From Microbacterium gorillae (GTDB taxonomy: Bacteria; Actinomycetota; Actinomycetes; Actinomycetales; Microbacteriaceae): a stretch of DNA of 64,000 nt. The position numbers and the translations under genes were made by a program. The notes below the pieces were generated by a model that was not told the origin of the DNA, made no database searches, and saw only the letters and a program-made list of their open reading frames with translations. The stretch spans positions 453,282 to 517,281 of the forward strand of contig NZ_LN648873.1 of assembly GCF_000826185.2 (NCBI RefSeq), read 5' to 3'. Shown here piece after piece: positions 17,821 to 25,190 of this stretch (its first letter is position 1; every line of letters begins with the position of its first letter).

Positions 17821-18420
17821 TCAGTTTAGCGACAGTGTGTCGGAATCCCTATTCCCGAAGCCGGACAGCAGCAGGTGCGCTGCGCGATCAGCGGTGGCGA
17901 CCGGATCCGCCCCAGCGGTGACCTGCGCCATCGCCGCACCGAGGAGGCCGTGCACCAGCGGCGCGTGGGCGCGCGGATCGTCGACCAGGTCCGCCAGCAG
18001 GTCCTGCAGAGGATCATCCAGCGCCGCGTGCAGCGCGGCGATGTCGTCGTGGGATTTGGGGGACAGGCGCACCCCGCGCAGCGTCGTGGCGAGGCCGTGG
18101 CGTCCGTCGGCGGTCAGACGCAGGGTGGTGCGCACGTAGGCGCGGAGTCGATCCGGGCCGGACGCCACCGCGGAGACGTCTCGTTCCAGCTCGTCCGCCC
18201 ACTGTTCGAAGGCTTCGCGGGCCAGCGCCACGAGGAGATCGTCCTTGGACGGGAAGTACTCGTAGAACGTGGACCGCGCCAGTCCGGCCTGTTTGGTCAC
18301 CGCCGCCGGCGATACGGCTTCGACGCCTCCGGTGAGCAGGATCTCCTCCGCCGCCTGCAGCAGCGCGGCGTGCTGCGCCTCGCGGTGCTCGGCGACCGTC
18401 GGTGCGGAGATCTTCGGCAT
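17821..18420 (-). CDS. TetR/AcrR family transcriptional regulator
   Basis: 199 residues. The N-terminal ~60 residues are a TetR helix-turn-helix: AALLQAAEEILLTGGVEAVS, then KQAGLARSTFYEYFPSKDDLLVAL. The remainder is the helical ligand-binding and dimerisation domain. Family members repress nearby genes until a small ligand binds. Its stop lies four bases from the membrane-protein start, so that gene is a candidate target. A GATAAT sequence sits seven bases before the start. Confidence 0.9.
   Translation of the reverse strand: MPKISAPTVAEHREAQHAALLQAAEEILLTGGVEAVSPAAVTKQAGLARSTFYEYFPSKDDLLVALAREAFEQWADELERDVSAVASGPDRLRAYVRTTLRLTADGRHGLATTLRGVRLSPKSHDDIAALHAALDDPLQDLLADLVDDPRAHAPLVHGLLGAAMAQVTAGADPVATADRAAHLLLSGFGNRDSDTLSLN
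17823..17828 (-). promoter_or_regulatory. -10 element of the small membrane protein gene, leaderless type
   Basis: On the minus strand TAAACT ends six bases before the ATG at 17816. Confidence 0.55.
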
Positions 18421-18483
18421 GACGACGATTATCGCGTGAACTCGGCCTTCCTGGGCGGAAGCTGTGAGAAGAACCCCGCGCCG

Positions 18484-18834
18484 TCACGAGGAGCGGACGT
18501 AGGCCCAGCCCTCCCACTGGCGCTGGACGAGGTGAGCGATGCCCGCGGGGACGGGGACGAAACCCTCCGCGAGGTCGTCCTCGTCGACGTCGTTGGCGCG
18601 CATCGCATTCCGACACACCAGGACACGCACGCCGGGCATGTCGTCCCGCCGTGCCGCGAGTGTCACGGCGGCCGGCGCGCCGCGGGTGAGACCGCTGACC
18701 GCCGCACCCTGCACGACGATCTCCACTGGAACGTCGTCGCCGACGACGACGAGCAGGTTCTTCGCATGCTGCCACGCGGACAGCACCAGCGCCGGATCGT
18801 CACCCTGCGCCTGGATCACCACGGCACGCGTCAT
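18484..18834 (-). CDS. DsrE-family protein
   Basis: 116 residues with the DsrE/DsrF-like fold pattern: N-terminal strand TRAVVIQAQGDDP, a helix with AWQHAKNLL, strand VPVEIVVQG, and CRNAMRANDVDEDDL containing a Cys at the position where sulfur-relay members carry their active Cys. Role unknown; the family handles sulfur transfer or is uncharacterised. The start overlaps the end of the upstream HAD gene by four bases, so they form an operon. Confidence 0.75.
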   Translation of the reverse strand: MTRAVVIQAQGDDPALVLSAWQHAKNLLVVVGDDVPVEIVVQGAAVSGLTRGAPAAVTLAARRDDMPGVRVLVCRNAMRANDVDEDDLAEGFVPVPAGIAHLVQRQWEGWAYVRSS

Positions 18835-19829
18835 ACGCCTTCCGATCCGTCGTCTTCGTCATCGTCGGCGAGCACGAGGTCCGTCAGGCGACGGATCCGA
18901 TACCCCGGGTGTTCGGCGACGGCATCGTCCGGGTCGAACAGGATGGTCGTCATGCCCACAGCGTCCGCTCCGGCGATGTCGTTCGCAACGCTGTCGCCGA
19001 CCATCACGGCGGCGGACGCGGCGACGCCCAGCCGGTCCAGCACGGCCCGGAACGCCATCGGATGCGGTTTGCCGCGCTCCAGATCCGATGAGCAGACCAC
19101 GGCGTCGAAGCCCGCCTCCAAGCCGGTCCGCCGGAGCTTGCGGTGCTGCTGATCGGCGTCACCGTTCGTCAGCAGGGCGACGTGCAATCCCGCCTCGGAG
19201 AGCACCCGCAGGGTTTCCGCCGCATCGGGGAACGCCCGCCAGCCCGCTTCGTAGCGGATCAGGTAGCCGTCGAAGATGCGATCAGCCTCGGCATCGTCGA
19301 CGTCGACGCCGAGGAAATCCCGCACCCGACCCCGCCGCTGCTCCGCGAACGTGACCTCGCGCGCCTGCCATCGGCGGTAGTGCCGCCCGGGCACCCCCGG
19401 CCCGCCCCCCCGACCCGTAGGGCCGCGGGGCGCCGGGCCCGGCGGCCCACCGGTCCGCCCCCTTATACACTTCCGCGCAGCCCGGGTTCCCGCCGCATGG
19501 GGGACCGCCCGCCAGCCCGCTTCGTAGCGGATCAGGTAGCCGTCGAAGATGCGATCAGCCTCGGCATCGTCGACGTCGACGCCGAGGAAACCCCCCCCCC
19601 GCCCCCGCCGCTGCTCCGCGAACGTGACCTCGCGCGCCTGCCATCGGCGGTAGTGCCGCTCGGACACCGCAGCCCAGCGCGCCGAGACGTTCGCGCCGCG
19701 GTCGCCGTGCTCGGCCGCCCACGCGATCACGGCGGTGCGGGCAGCCGAGCGCTGGTCGACGAGGGTGTCGTCGAGGTCGAACACCACGGCCGCCGCACGC
19801 GACAGGGCGGGGTGCAGGCGCGCGCTCAC
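18831..19829 (-). CDS. HAD-family hydrolase with a 273 bp in-frame artefactual insertion
   Basis: As written it encodes 332 residues. Motif I is VVFDLDDTLVD near residue 18; later come motif II LLTNGD, motif III Lys in ERGKPHPM and motif IV MVGDSVANDIAGAD. The expected protein is ~241 residues. The extra 91 residues are a second copy of the cap region (HYRRWQAREVTFAEQRRGR to IRYEAGWRA) joined by a Gly/Pro/Arg-rich segment. The DNA in that segment looks like low-quality read sequence ending in sequencing adapter (see findings), so the true gene very probably lacks it. Enzymes of this branch are small-molecule phosphatases. Downstream of the RNA helicase by 11 bases and overlapping the DsrE gene. 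Confidence 0.85.
   Translation of the reverse strand: MSARLHPALSRAAAVVFDLDDTLVDQRSAARTAVIAWAAEHGDRGANVSARWAAVSERHYRRWQAREVTFAEQRRGRGGGFLGVDVDDAEADRIFDGYLIRYEAGWRAVPHAAGTRAARKCIRGRTGGPPGPAPRGPTGRGGGPGVPGRHYRRWQAREVTFAEQRRGRVRDFLGVDVDDAEADRIFDGYLIRYEAGWRAFPDAAETLRVLSEAGLHVALLTNGDADQQHRKLRRTGLEAGFDAVVCSSDLERGKPHPMAFRAVLDRLGVAASAAVMVGDSVANDIAGADAVGMTTILFDPDDAVAEHPGYRIRRLTDLVLADDDEDDGSEGV
19217..19385. repeat. direct repeat copy A in the HAD gene
   Basis: About 169 bp that recur at 19490-19658, exactly 273 bases away. This copy reads as normal coding sequence. Confidence 0.9.
19386..19489. other. probable assembly artefact: noisy flank copy plus Nextera-type adapter
   Basis: The first ~65 bases align to the true flank after copy B (from 19659) with most differences being changes to G or C. 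At about 19462-19470 CTTATACAC appears, followed by a degraded TCCG..AGCCC, the order found in the Tn5 mosaic end and i7 adapter. The C/G-only errors suggest a failing read. Confidence 0.75.
19490..19658. repeat. direct repeat copy B in the HAD gene
   Basis: Near-identical to 19217-19385. Differences are concentrated in a run of C residues near 19591-19605, where copy A has mixed bases, and a few bases at the start. Confidence 0.9.
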
Positions 19830-19840
19830 AGCGAGTGAGG

Positions 19841-21721
19841 TCAGTCGCGGTCGTCGCGGCGGTGCCGAGGCTTGCGCGCCGGTCCGTCGTCACGGCGCGG
19901 ACGGTCGTCGCGACGGTAGCCGTCGTCGTGACGGGGCCGATCATCGCGACGGTATCCGTCATCGCGCCGCGGACGAGAGTCGTCCTGGTCGCGGTTGCGC
20001 CGGTTCGGCACGCCGCGGTCCGGCTTGATCTCGATCAGTCGTCCGGAGATGCGGGTGTCGTGCAGGCGGTCCAGGACGTCCTGGGACAGATTCGCCGGCA
20101 GCTCGACGATGGAGAAGTCAGGTTTGATCGCGATCGCGCCGAAGTCGTCCCGACGCAGTCCGCCCTCGTTCGCGAGCGCGCCGACGATCTGCCGCGGCTC
20201 GACGCGGTGACGGCGACCGACCTCGATGCGGTACGGGGCGAGTCCGGCCGAGCTGCGCTCACGACGCGGCTTGCGCTCGCCGTCGCCCGAAGCGGCATCG
20301 CGGGTCTTGCGCTTGCCGCGGTCCAGACGAGACAGTTCCTCCTGGAACTGACGGTCCTCGTTCTCGTCGAGCAGCAGCGGGGTCTCGCCCTGCGCGACGA
20401 TCGCGAGCGCGGCCGCCACGTCCACCTCGGGAACGTTGTGGTGGCGCACGTAGTGATCGATGATGTCGCGGAACCGCTCGACGCGAGAGGTCTCCGACAG
20501 GGCGGCGGTGATCGAATCGTCGAAGCGCGCCAGCCGCGTGGAGTTGATGTCCTCCGTGGCGGGCAGCTGCATCTCGGTCGGCGCCTGTCGCGTCGCCCGC
20601 TCGATGTGGGCGAGCAGGTAGCGCTCGCGCGGCGTGACGAAGCTGATCGCGTCGCCGGAACGTCCCGCGCGGCCGGTGCGACCGATGCGGTGCACGTACG
20701 ACTCGGTGTCGGTCGGAATGTCGTAGTTGACGACGTGGCTGATCCGCTCGACGTCCAGGCCGCGGGCGGCGACATCCGTGGCGACGAGGATGTCGAGCTT
20801 GCCGGCCTTGAGCTGGTTGACGGTCTTCTCGCGCTGCGCCTGGGCGACATCGCCGCTGATGGCGGCCGCCGCATAACCGCGGGCGCGGAGCTTCTCGGCC
20901 AGCTGCTCGGTCTCGTTCTTGGTCCGGACGAAGATGATCATCGCCTCGAAGTTCTCGACCTCGAGGATGCGGGTGAGGACGTCGACCTTCCGCTGCCAGG
21001 AGGTGACGAGGTACCGCTGCGTGATGTTCGCGTTCGTCGTGGTCTTGGCCGCAACGGTGATCTCACGCGGCTCGTGCAGGTGCTTCTGCGCGATACGACG
21101 GATCTGCGGCGGCATCGTGGCGGAGAACAGGGCGACCTGCTTCGTGTCCGGCGTCTCGGCGAGGATCGTCTCGACGTCCTCGGCGAAGCCCATCTTGAGC
21201 ATCTCGTCCGCCTCGTCCAGGACGAGGTACTTGAGGTCGGACAGGTCGAGAGTGCCCTTGTCCAAGTGGTCCATGATCCGACCCGGGGTGCCGACCACGA
21301 TCTGCACGCCGCGGCGGAGGGCGGACAACTGCACGCCGTACCCCTGGCCGCCGTAGACGGGAAGCACGTGCACGTGCTTCATCCGGGCGGCGTAGGACTC
21401 GAAGGCCTCGGAGACCTGGAGCGCGAGCTCACGGGTCGGCGCGAGGACGAGGGCCTGCGGGGTCTTGGCGGACGTGTCCAGACGCTGCAGCACGGGAAGT
21501 GCGAACGCGGCGGTCTTGCCGGTTCCGGTCTGGGCCATACCGACGACGTCGTGGCCCTCGAGGAGCTCCGGAATCGTCGCGGCCTGGATCTGGGACGGAC
21601 GCTCGTAGCCGAGGTCACGGATGGCGGCCAGCACCGGCCCGTCGATCCCGAGATCCGCGAATGTGGGTCCCGTCTCGGTGTCGGGTTCGGTCTCGGGCGT
21701 GGGGGTTTCGGTGTCGCTCAC
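19841..21721 (-). CDS. DEAD-box ATP-dependent RNA helicase (DeaD/CsdA type)
   Basis: 626 residues, GTG start. Motifs in order: Q-motif FADLGIDGPV and SQIQAATIP, Walker A AQTGTGKT (63-70), PTRELA, GG, TPGRIMD, DEAD at 169-172, SAT (200-202), then ARGLDVERISHVVNYDIP and HRIGRTGRAGRSG. After ~residue 430 comes an RNA-binding domain like the DbpA/CsdA C-terminal domain (VEPRQIVGALANEG), then a low-complexity tail with repeated DDGYRRDDRPR blocks, likely disordered and RNA-contacting. CsdA-type helicases remodel rRNA and mRNA, especially in cold. Followed by the HAD and DsrE genes. Confidence 0.95.
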   Translation of the reverse strand: MSDTETPTPETEPDTETGPTFADLGIDGPVLAAIRDLGYERPSQIQAATIPELLEGHDVVGMAQTGTGKTAAFALPVLQRLDTSAKTPQALVLAPTRELALQVSEAFESYAARMKHVHVLPVYGGQGYGVQLSALRRGVQIVVGTPGRIMDHLDKGTLDLSDLKYLVLDEADEMLKMGFAEDVETILAETPDTKQVALFSATMPPQIRRIAQKHLHEPREITVAAKTTTNANITQRYLVTSWQRKVDVLTRILEVENFEAMIIFVRTKNETEQLAEKLRARGYAAAAISGDVAQAQREKTVNQLKAGKLDILVATDVAARGLDVERISHVVNYDIPTDTESYVHRIGRTGRAGRSGDAISFVTPRERYLLAHIERATRQAPTEMQLPATEDINSTRLARFDDSITAALSETSRVERFRDIIDHYVRHHNVPEVDVAAALAIVAQGETPLLLDENEDRQFQEELSRLDRGKRKTRDAASGDGERKPRRERSSAGLAPYRIEVGRRHRVEPRQIVGALANEGGLRRDDFGAIAIKPDFSIVELPANLSQDVLDRLHDTRISGRLIEIKPDRGVPNRRNRDQDDSRPRRDDGYRRDDRPRHDDGYRRDDRPRRDDGPARKPRHRRDDRD

Positions 21722-21727
21722 CCGTCA

Positions 21728-21733
21728 ACGGTA
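21728..21733 (-). promoter_or_regulatory. -10 element of the RNA helicase gene, leaderless type
   Basis: On the minus strand TACCGT ends six bases before the GTG at 21721. Confidence 0.5.
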
Positions 21734-21856
21734 CCCGTCCTGAGCCTCCCGCGTCGGCGCGAGTGTTTCCGAACCGCGTCGGCGCGTCGGCGTGTGGGTG
21801 CCACAACGTCGCCATCGGGCGTGGAATGCTCGGACGAACAGACAGGGGAGGCGCTC

Positions 21857-22450
21857 ATGACCCGGGAACCGATCGTCGCCGACAGGGCTTGGCAGCAGGA
21901 CCTGCGCAGCGCGCAGGCGCTCGTGCTTCGGCCCGGTGGAGCCTTCCTGGCGGCCTTCACCGAAGCTCAGGCCGCGGCCCGCGCGGCCATCGGAGACCGC
22001 GCTCGGTACCCCGGGTGCCACGTCACGATCGCGAACTTGGCGGCGGGGAACCGGCTCATCGATCTGGAGACGCGCGCCCGGTTCTGGGCCGCTCGCACGG
22101 CGCCGTTGCGCGTGGTCGGTACGGCTGTGGAGACGTTCCCGGACCCTTTCCGGGTGCTGCACCTGCAGATCCAGAGCGCGCCGGCGCTGCGCCAGGCGAT
22201 GTCGGCCGCGCGCGGAGCGGTCAAGGCCGCCCAGCTCACCGACAGTGCCGTGGTGCCGGTGGAGGAGTGGACCTTCCACGCGTCCATCGCCTACGGCGAC
22301 GGCATTCCGGCCGACGAGTGGGAGCAGCTCACCGCCCCCCTGCGTGCGACGCTGGCGACCCCGGCCGTCGCTGACGTGGACGATGCCGAGTTCGTCTGGT
22401 TCGACGAGTCCGGCGAGCGCTCCCTGGCGCTGCCCCTCGGCGGTCTCTGA
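21857..22450 (+). CDS. 2H phosphoesterase / 2'-5' RNA ligase family protein
   Basis: 197 residues from ATG at 21857, preceded by AGGGGAGG. The frame is open far upstream through antisense of the helicase, but only this part is family-like. The two histidine motifs of the 2H superfamily are present: CHVTIANL (His-x-Thr) near residue 56 and TFHASIAYG (His-x-Ser) near 140. Such enzymes cleave or form 2',3'-cyclic phosphates or 2'-5' bonds on RNA and nucleotides. Divergent from the RNA helicase, which hints at an RNA-related role. Confidence 0.8.
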   Translation: MTREPIVADRAWQQDLRSAQALVLRPGGAFLAAFTEAQAAARAAIGDRARYPGCHVTIANLAAGNRLIDLETRARFWAARTAPLRVVGTAVETFPDPFRVLHLQIQSAPALRQAMSAARGAVKAAQLTDSAVVPVEEWTFHASIAYGDGIPADEWEQLTAPLRATLATPAVADVDDAEFVWFDESGERSLALPLGGL

Positions 22451-22456
22451 CGCCGC

Positions 22457-23329
22457 TCAGCCCGCGCTCGGCTCCACGGGTAGCCACAGCTCCGTCGTCG
22501 CGGTGCTGAAGTCGGCAGCCCGCTCCAGGACCGCCACGATCGAGGGTCCGGGACGCAGCCGCCAGGGGTTGGACGGAAACCAGTCGGTCGCCGTCGCCGC
22601 CCACGTGTCCTGCAGCGCGCCCGGGTAGGCGCCCGCGGTGCGGAACACCGCCCAGGTTCCAGGTTCGACGTCGATGTGGTCCAGCTCGGCCGGTACGGCG
22701 GTGTCGGCCGCGATCGCCACGCCGTGCAGGTAGGTGAGGCCGGAGCCCTCCCGGTAGTCCGGGTCGACGTCGGCACTCACCTGCAGCAGGCCGTGCGGCT
22801 CGGTCGACGACAGCGCCTTCAGGTGCGCGTGCGCCTCGGGCGGAATCCGGGCGATCAGGTCCTGGATCTGCGGGTTGGCGCCGCGGTGGACGAGGGCGAC
22901 GCGGGCGGAGTGTCCGACCAAGCGGAAGCCGGGTCGATCGGTGATGCGCGTGTGCATGGGGGTGGTCCCTTCGACGCTCAGGCGGAACCTGAGCTGCGGT
23001 TGTGTGCGGAGGGGGCCGCCGTTTTCGCGCGCTGCGGCCGGAACGATGCCGTGCACCGCGCGGAACGCGCGCCCGAACGCCTCGGTCGAGCCATAGCCAT
23101 ACCGGACGGCGATGGTCAGCAGATCGCCCTCGCCACGGATCACCTCGGCCGCAGCCAGGGTCATCCGCCGCCGACGGACGTAGTCCGACAGCGGCATCCC
23201 GGCGAGCGAGGAGAACATGCGCCGCAGGTGGTACTCGGTGGTGCCGAGTTCACGGGCGAGGTGGGTCACGTCGGGGGCGTCGGGCCGGGACTCGATGAGC
23301 TCCACGAGCCGGTTCAGAGCTGCGATCAC
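22457..23329 (-). CDS. AraC-family regulator with GyrI-like effector domain
   Basis: 290 residues. Unlike classic AraC proteins the DNA-binding domain is N-terminal: two helix-turn-helix units over residues ~1-105 (LARELGTTEYHLRRMFSSLAG; VRYGYGSTEAFGRAFRAVHG). A linker leads to a GyrI-like effector-binding domain (residues ~125-290; MHTRITDRPGFRLVGHSARV). This arrangement is that of the Rob/SoxS-like regulators which sense small amphipathic molecules. GAGGAGG precedes the GTG start, giving a conventional leader. Confidence 0.88.
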   Translation of the reverse strand: MIAALNRLVELIESRPDAPDVTHLARELGTTEYHLRRMFSSLAGMPLSDYVRRRRMTLAAAEVIRGEGDLLTIAVRYGYGSTEAFGRAFRAVHGIVPAAARENGGPLRTQPQLRFRLSVEGTTPMHTRITDRPGFRLVGHSARVALVHRGANPQIQDLIARIPPEAHAHLKALSSTEPHGLLQVSADVDPDYREGSGLTYLHGVAIAADTAVPAELDHIDVEPGTWAVFRTAGAYPGALQDTWAATATDWFPSNPWRLRPGPSIVAVLERAADFSTATTELWLPVEPSAG

Positions 23330-23403
23330 GTTGGCCTCCTCCTGGTGCTCTCCAGCATTCCGACTCGCCCGCTCCGTCGCCTGATCGTTCCGGACCGGTT
23401 TGA

Positions 23404-23805
23404 TCAGGTGGTTCCGGGTTCCTTGCAGACCGCCTCGATGTTGTTCCCGTCCGGATCGCGGAAGAACGCGCAGTACGCCCGGTATTCGGGCCAGAGGCGA
23501 GGCGCATGCCGGGACTCCGCGCCCGCGGCGACGGCTGCGGCGTGGAACGCGTCGACGGCGGCGCGGTCCGGTGCCGTGAACGCGAGGTGGACGCGTCGGG
23601 TGGCCTTGTCCGGTGAAGTGGCGCGCTCCACGCAGAAGGAGGGCGTGTCCACGTCCCGGCGCCAGTACTCCACGCCGGTGTCCGTGCGGAAGCCGGGGAC
23701 GATGTCGAGCACCGTCAAGGCGGCTGAGAAGATGCGCTCGGAGGCCTCGTAGTCCGATGCGTAGAGGACGGTGTGGTGGATCAGCGGGGAGTCGCGCTCT
23801 GCCAT
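23404..23805 (-). CDS. VOC (glyoxalase/bleomycin resistance) family protein
   Basis: 133 residues forming two beta-alpha-beta-beta-beta modules. HHTVLYASDYEASERIF starts the first with a metal-ligand His, VHLAFTAPDRAAVDAFHAAA the second, and YCAFFRDPDGNNIEAVC supplies the terminal Glu ligand. Typical single-domain VOC length. Substrate unknown. Confidence 0.85.
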   Translation of the reverse strand: MAERDSPLIHHTVLYASDYEASERIFSAALTVLDIVPGFRTDTGVEYWRRDVDTPSFCVERATSPDKATRRVHLAFTAPDRAAVDAFHAAAVAAGAESRHAPRLWPEYRAYCAFFRDPDGNNIEAVCKEPGTT

Positions 23806-23811
23806 TCCGGC

Positions 23812-23817
23812 AGGCTA
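23812..23817 (-). promoter_or_regulatory. -10 element of the VOC gene, leaderless type
   Basis: On the minus strand TAGCCT ends six bases before the ATG at 23805. Confidence 0.55.
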
Positions 23818-23834
23818 CGCGCCCGCGATGGCAC

Positions 23835-24476
23835 TCACCAGGACAGCGCCACCCCGTCCGGCGTCACGTCGACATCCACACCGGACAGGTCCGACACCGT
23901 CCAGGTCGCGTCCTCGAGCGCCTCCGCGTCATGGGAGGTCGCGACGCCGAGAACGCGGGCACCCGCGGTCAGCCCCGCGCGGATCCCGGCCGGGGCGTCT
24001 TCGATGACGAGGCACGCCGCCGGGTCGACGCCGAGGAGCGCGGCGGCACGGAGATAGCCCTGCGGGTCCGGCTTTCCCACGGTCACATCGTCGGCGGTCA
24101 CCATCACGGGCGGCACCGGGAGCCCCGCGGCGCCGAGTCGTGCGGTCATGAGCTCGCGATTGCCGGACGTGACGGCAGCCCAGCGCTGCGCCGGCAGGAG
24201 GTCCAGGAGTCGGACGGTCCCGGGGAGGGGGATGACTCCGTCCAGGTCGGCCAGCTCGGCCGCGTCCAGGAAGGCCAACGCCTCCGTGCGCTGCGCCGGC
24301 GGAAGGAAGTCGGCGATGGTGTCCTCCGCTCGCCGTCCGTGTGAGACCGCCACGAGGGTGTCGAAGTCGACACCGTACTCGTCGCAGAACACGCGCCACG
24401 TCCGCTCCACGGCGGGGGTGGAATCCACAAGCGTGCCATCGATGTCGAACAGGAGTGCCCCCACGGTGATCCGCAT
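23835..24476 (-). CDS. HAD-IA sugar-phosphatase / beta-phosphoglucomutase-like hydrolase
   Basis: 213 residues. Motif I FDIDGTLVDS (Asp11, Asp13), a helical cap in residues ~18-85, motif II VTSGNRE, motif III Lys in TVGKPDPQGYLRAA, motif IV CLVIEDAPAGIRAGLTAG. This is the DOG-phosphatase/beta-phosphoglucomutase branch that dephosphorylates small sugar phosphates. Confidence 0.88.
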   Translation of the reverse strand: MRITVGALLFDIDGTLVDSTPAVERTWRVFCDEYGVDFDTLVAVSHGRRAEDTIADFLPPAQRTEALAFLDAAELADLDGVIPLPGTVRLLDLLPAQRWAAVTSGNRELMTARLGAAGLPVPPVMVTADDVTVGKPDPQGYLRAAALLGVDPAACLVIEDAPAGIRAGLTAGARVLGVATSHDAEALEDATWTVSDLSGVDVDVTPDGVALSW

Positions 24477-24482
24477 GCCACC

Positions 24483-24488
24483 ACGCTA
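24483..24488 (-). promoter_or_regulatory. -10 element of the HAD gene, leaderless type
   Basis: On the minus strand TAGCGT ends six bases before the ATG at 24476. Confidence 0.55.
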
Positions 24489-24531
24489 CGGATGACCGCG
24501 TGTGGGCGCGAATCGGAGGAGGACGTCACGC

Positions 24532-24537
24532 TATGGT
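24532..24537 (+). promoter_or_regulatory. -10 element of the lipoprotein gene, leaderless type
   Basis: TATGGT ends six bases before the ATG at 24544 and decides that start over upstream codons. Confidence 0.55.
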
Positions 24538-24543
24538 GCAGCT

Positions 24544-25170
24544 ATGAGACTGCCCGTTCTGCCGATCGCCCTCGTCGTCGGTGCCGTCAGCCTGCTCGCG
24601 GGTTGTGCCACGCCGACCGCTCTCGCGGCTGCCCCCGAACCGACGGTGACGGCGTCTGCGATGCAGGCCGCGGCAGCCCCGACGGCGTCAGCGGAGGAAC
24701 CCACGACGTCCGAGGCGATCACGAACGTCCTCGCTGCGGATGAACCGGCGCAGCAGCAGGTGGACACGTGGCTCGCGACCGCACCGGCACCGCCCGGCGC
24801 GGTGCGCTTGGAGGCGGCGCCGGCCGTCGCCTTCGGCAGCTACACCGGGTGGCCGTGCCAGCCGACCGCGTCCGCGGTGGCGTTCTGGTCGCTCTCGGGG
24901 GTCGACATGCGCGAGACGGTGACATGGTTGCAGGAGCACACGCCGGACGGCCTCGTCACGTGGGGTGGCCTCCCGCCCGAGAACGGTGTGGAGTACAGCG
25001 CCGCGAGCGTGACCTACTCGCCGGGGCGGGACTCCATGGACGGAATCGTGTACACCGTGCTGCCGCACGACGACGGCGTGCTCCTCCGTGCCGAGATCGG
25101 TGCGGTCCCGGACTGGGCCGACTGCACCGCACCGGAAGGCAGCGTCTGGGGCCCGCCCGGAATGGGTTGA
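24544..25170 (+). CDS. hypothetical lipoprotein
   Basis: 208 residues from ATG at 24544. The N-terminus MRLPVLPIALVVGAVSLLAGC is a type II signal peptide ending in a lipobox. An Ala/Thr-rich spacer of ~50 residues leads to a compact domain with WPCQPTASAVAFWSLSGVD and a final WADCTAPEGSVWG; the two Cys could form a disulfide outside the cell. No family recognised. Converges on the DD-carboxypeptidase gene. Confidence 0.75.
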   Translation: MRLPVLPIALVVGAVSLLAGCATPTALAAAPEPTVTASAMQAAAAPTASAEEPTTSEAITNVLAADEPAQQQVDTWLATAPAPPGAVRLEAAPAVAFGSYTGWPCQPTASAVAFWSLSGVDMRETVTWLQEHTPDGLVTWGGLPPENGVEYSAASVTYSPGRDSMDGIVYTVLPHDDGVLLRAEIGAVPDWADCTAPEGSVWGPPGMG

Positions 25171-25190
25171 GCTGCCCCCGCCGAGCGCAC

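Noticed and set aside
18831..19829. A genuine domain duplication in the HAD hydrolase
   Set aside because: The spacer matches noisy flank plus sequencing adapter; an artefact explains it better.
19835..21856. Plus-strand extension upstream of the 2H phosphoesterase
   Set aside because: It runs antisense through the RNA helicase; a Shine-Dalgarno and family start support ATG 21857.
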